Below, piece after piece: positions 20,001 to 21,756 of a DNA stretch of 21,756 nt. The stretch comes from Pleurobrachia bachei. Its lineage: Eukaryota > Ctenophora > Tentaculata > Cydippida > Pleurobrachiidae. The stretch spans positions 25,734-47,489 of the forward strand of contig AVPN01000083.1 in the NCBI GenBank assembly GCA_000695325.1, written 5' to 3'. The position numbers were made by a program, and so were the translations under genes. The notes below the pieces were generated by a model. It was not told the origin of the DNA. It was given only the letters and a program-made list of their open reading frames with translations, and made no database searches. Position 1 is the first letter of the stretch. Each line of letters starts with the position of its first letter.

Positions 20001-21407
20001 TGTTGGCTTGGTTATTGGAGTTGTTTGTGCAGAGAAGTGTCGAGGTTCAGAAGATTTGTGAGAGGGAGAACACTCCACTCAAGGATAAAGCTGCCAATAT
20101 AGGTATGTATCGTGATAGGGCTATGGAATCAAAGCAGTATTTGAGTATTTATTGTTGGTCAGATCTGAGGGAATTGGGAAACTAATTATATATCAATCCC
20201 AGGTGTCTTTCTCCCTGTGTTTGATGTGCTGATGAAGCGGATAGATAAGGTTGAACATGTTACCACGAAACTCCAGCGGTTATTCAGAGACTTCTGGCAG
20301 ATCTGTGTTGTTATGAACTTTGTAACCCGTGGTAAGAATAACAGTGCAGTGGGGGTTTCCAATTTCCATGGTTACCTGTGGTAAGAATAACAGTGGGGGT
20401 TTCTGTGGTTTCCCGTGGTAAGAATAACAGTGGGGTTACCATGGTTACCGCCTATATCAGATATAGTGTCGCCAACGACCAACATTATATTCTCTCTCAA
20501 TCCCCTCAGTCCTTTCTTAAAACAACCCCGCCCCGTGCGCCCTATCTACACCCAGCCTAGATCTCAAACCTCCCAACCCAGGTATAGCGGGAATGGGTCA
20601 CTGTAACGATGAGTGGTATGAGGGGGTTGTAGCTGTAGCTCGGAAGACCCCCATCATGTCGTCAATGGGAGCAGATACCCATCTTCAGCATGATCTACAG
20701 TACAACTCAGCCTTGAAACACGCAGGTATTACAGAGAGGTAAAGGAAAAAATAAGGTATGATACTTCCATAGATCGCATTCCATCACGGATAATTGGGGT
20801 CCGGCTGTACTTCCATAAATCAGGGAAGAAAATCCTGGTTAGTTCTTGAAGCTGAATATAAACTCCTTTATGCTGTGTTATTTCAGGAGTGGCAGAGACA
20901 GAATATCGAGATACTATCCATGTTGTGCTACACTCCCAGGATCTTAGTGGAGTTATTGACAGGTGAGAAAAACAGAGACACATGACAGTAAAATGTTACA
21001 TCACAACTTGAATTAGCGTCGTCATGACAACTTGAATTCGAGTCGTGATGACAACTTTTATTTGCTAAGCACATGTTTATTTCTCAGGTTGAACTACGGA
21101 CAATGTACCTTTTTCCTCTCTGCATATCATATTGAGCTGATGAGGGTTTACCAGCCTAGTTTCACCTGTTATCACCTGTTCGAGTATCTTCAGGTAGAGT
21201 AGTATGTAGAATTTAGTTGCCATAGTAACCACTTACAATAGTAACCACTTACCAGGGTTACCATAGTTAGTCAGAAGTGTCTCTTATCATAACTTATTCA
21301 ACAATCAGGACAAGGGTATCCAGAAAGATAAGTCGGGCATTTACGCCTGTTTTGAGCAGATGTGTACTCAAGTGTTTCAACAACATATCTCCAACATTTC
21401 ACTCCAG
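14018..21407 (+). CDS. PI4KA: Phosphatidylinositol 4-kinase alpha, N-terminal half (3' end off window)
   Basis: Exons read in phase: 14018-14305 (donor uncertain), 14478-14624, 14895-15041, 15220-15338, 15517-15814, 15971-16156, an unresolved part, 16908-16990, 17159-17344, 17444-17611, 17845-17940, 18023-18175, one copy of a four-exon block (18495-18699, 18800-18928, 19179-19322, 19484-19559, or +1403), 21088-21193 and 21309-21407. PI4KA makes PI4P at the plasma membrane in a complex with EFR3, TTC7 and FAM126. What is visible is the alpha-solenoid region, about human residues 25-960. The kinase domain lies beyond the window. Strong matches are KVCNPPSYLDTQMIKQLG, LQRLFRDFWQICVVMNF, NDEWYEGVVAVARKTPI, YNSALKH and LQDKGIQKDKSG. 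Exons 17444-18175 encode an insertion absent from human PI4KA. No exon was securely placed between 16157 and 16907, though homology demands one or more. Confidence 0.93.
14275..14325. other. Island X, copy 2: non-reversed complement of copy 1
   Basis: This begins TACCTTACATAG where copy 1 has ATGGAATGTATC. It replaces the end of exon A and its donor, so the copy 2 exon A has no obvious splice site. The in-phase TTA|GTAACT at 14305 is only a candidate. Confidence 0.95.
14705..14754. other. Island Y, copy 2: non-reversed complement of copy 1
   Basis: This contains ACTCAACGAAGGAG where copy 1 has TGAGTTGCTTCCTC. As it is intronic, which copy is original cannot be told. Confidence 0.95.
15048..15118. 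repeat. 71-bp promoter-like dispersed repeat, copy Q
   Basis: About 90% identical and gapless to 3015-3085. It contains CCAATCAG, TTATATAGG, the E-box palindrome TCACGTGA and a second CCAATC. It starts only a few bases inside the PI4KA intron that follows exon C'. Confidence 0.8.
15944..15968 (+). repeat. CT microsatellite forming a polypyrimidine tract
   Basis: About a dozen CT dinucleotides run directly into the TAG acceptor of the PI4KA exon at 15971. They serve as, or have expanded from, its polypyrimidine tract. Confidence 0.85.
16157..16907 (+). other. PI4KA region with unresolved exon structure
   Basis: About 750 bp between secure exons. It begins with a phase-0 donor and ends with an acceptor needing phase 1, so at least one exon must lie here. 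A possible phase-0 exon is 16296-16337 (YGMMSYLDKYSKRE), preceded by TG-rich sequence and CAG. Another possible exon begins near 16688 after TTATTGCAG and could end C|GTAACA at about 16759. Neither has a convincing match to PI4KA. GT and GA simple repeats occur at 16265-16415. Minus-strand frames here look spurious. Confidence 0.5.
17050..17158 (+). repeat. Duplicated branch/acceptor segment before a PI4KA exon
   Basis: GTGTGTTAATCC followed by a CT-rich tract and CAG occurs twice, at about 17050-17085 and 17128-17158. Only the second CAG joins in phase to the exon at 17159. Confidence 0.7.
17444..18175 (+). other. Exons of a lineage-specific PI4KA insertion
   Basis: Exons 17444-17611, 17845-17940 and 18023-18175 (56, 32 and 51 codons, all phase 0, no stops) add about 139 residues between VRNLFMQISSKAF and HNGYRQCSF. 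In human PI4KA those blocks are separated by only about a dozen residues. The insert is rich in Ser, Thr and Arg, with basophilic kinase-type sites (KRRST, PRRKS, LKRS), and ends in a proline-rich then acidic stretch. It probably forms a regulatory disordered loop. Confidence 0.75.
18183..19585. repeat. PI4KA tandem duplication 2, unit 1 (1403 bp)
   Basis: Head-to-tail with 19586-20988. It carries four coding exons (18495-18699, 18800-18928, 19179-19322, 19484-19559), with phases 0 in and 2 out. Three differences from unit 2 were seen, all in exons and all synonymous (AGG/AGA, GTT/GTC, AGA/CGA); the intron bases compared were identical. The left edge lies 7 bp inside the preceding intron. Confidence 0.95.
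18925..19032 (+). repeat. Minisatellite made from a splice donor
   Basis: GTGGTAAGAATAACAGTG, whose first occurrence contains the real donor at 18929, appears three times (starting about 18926, 18975 and 19012). The second and third are potential alternative donors that would shift the frame. It recurs in the second 1403-bp unit at about 20328-20435. Confidence 0.85.
19586..20988. repeat. PI4KA tandem duplication 2, unit 2 (1403 bp)
   Basis: Exons at 19898-20102, 20203-20331, 20582-20725 and 20887-20962. The last exon of unit 1 ends in phase 2 while the first exon of unit 2 needs phase 0. Joining them gives AGG-ATA-TAA, a stop, so a working mRNA must use one unit only. An unmerged haplotype in the assembly is a strong alternative. 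Confidence 0.95.
21216..21229. promoter_or_regulatory. X-box-like motif
   Basis: GTTGCCATAGTAAC fits the RFX X-box consensus GTNRCC(N)0-3RGYAAC. It is intronic in PI4KA, and degenerate relatives (AGTAACC, GTTACCATAG) lie within 50 bp. Function is unproven. Confidence 0.4.
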
Positions 21408-21442
21408 GTAAGAAGCTATTTTAAATCGTGAAATTTTATTTA

Positions 21443-21756
21443 ACTAGCGCACCCATTGGGTGCGCCTCAAGTAAGGGTTTTTTAATAACCCACCCGGCTT
21501 CGCCGGGAGGTTCTTTCCGCCCCTTTCAACGTCAATAATACGGTTGCCATGGCAACTGTATCGGTAACCATGGAGACTGGCATTTTTAAAGTCATTCGAA
21601 AATATCAACAAACTCCACTGAAAGTTCCAAAAGTGTGAGCAACAGCTTTACAGCTTTTTGCCCAATAACGTGTTTTATGAAGGAGCAGTCTGTCGCTTAG
21701 ATACCGCCTAGCGAACGGCCACTTCGACGACGTTCATCTTCAACTTATAATAGAGA
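21443..21756. repeat. Hairpin-rich intronic repeat, probable non-autonomous element
   Basis: Downstream of the last visible PI4KA exon lie GCGCACCC-ATT-GGGTGCGC (21447-21465), CCCGGC-TTC-GCCGGG (21493-21507) and the palindrome GTTGCCATGGCAAC (21543-21556, also a perfect RFX X-box). The sequence style differs from neighbouring introns. No reading frame or second copy is seen in the window, so the element class is a guess. Confidence 0.5.

Noticed and set aside
1-21756. CRISPR arrays, rRNA or tRNA genes
   Set aside because: No regularly spaced repeats of that type and no cloverleaf or rRNA-like sequence were seen.

Overview
This window is nuclear DNA from an animal. The genes have short spliceosomal introns (GT..AG, mostly 50-350 bp). 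They encode a dynactin subunit, an arginyltransferase, a TRIM37-like RING/B-box protein, a class-A-type receptor and the long phosphatidylinositol 4-kinase alpha (PI4KA). Intergenic gaps are only a few hundred bases and the proteins are quite divergent from vertebrate orthologues. This suits a small-genome, perhaps non-bilaterian, invertebrate, but the species cannot be named from the sequence.

Layout. 1-3.5 kb, minus strand: a proline-rich, Arg/Glu-rich coiled-coil protein, cut by the left edge. 3.5-6.0 kb: repeat-rich intergenic DNA with two near-identical copies of a ~460 bp dispersed repeat. 6.0-7.0 kb, minus: an intronless 7TM receptor. 7.75-12.6 kb, plus: a TRIM37-like protein, ATE1 and DCTN3. 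From 12.9 kb to the right edge, plus: the 5' part of PI4KA, whose kinase domain lies beyond the window. The four plus-strand genes are head to tail with gaps of about 240-500 bp, and acceptor-like AG sites sit just before or near each start codon. An operon or spliced-leader arrangement is possible but unproven.

The most unusual signals are in PI4KA. Its first three exons occur twice (offset 1099 bp), and a later four-exon block occurs twice (1403 bp unit, three differences seen). Reading phase rules out using both copies of the second block in tandem. Inside the first duplication, two segments of 51 and 50 bp in copy 2 are the base-by-base complement of copy 1 WITHOUT reversal (51/51 and 49/50 positions), with near-identical flanks. 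No ordinary inversion makes this. An assembly or sequence-processing artefact is the leading explanation, but identity/reverse-complement searches would not find such segments, so they deserve direct checking. PI4KA introns also carry minisatellites built from copies of their own splice sites, and the protein has a basic Ser/Thr-rich insertion of about 139 residues.
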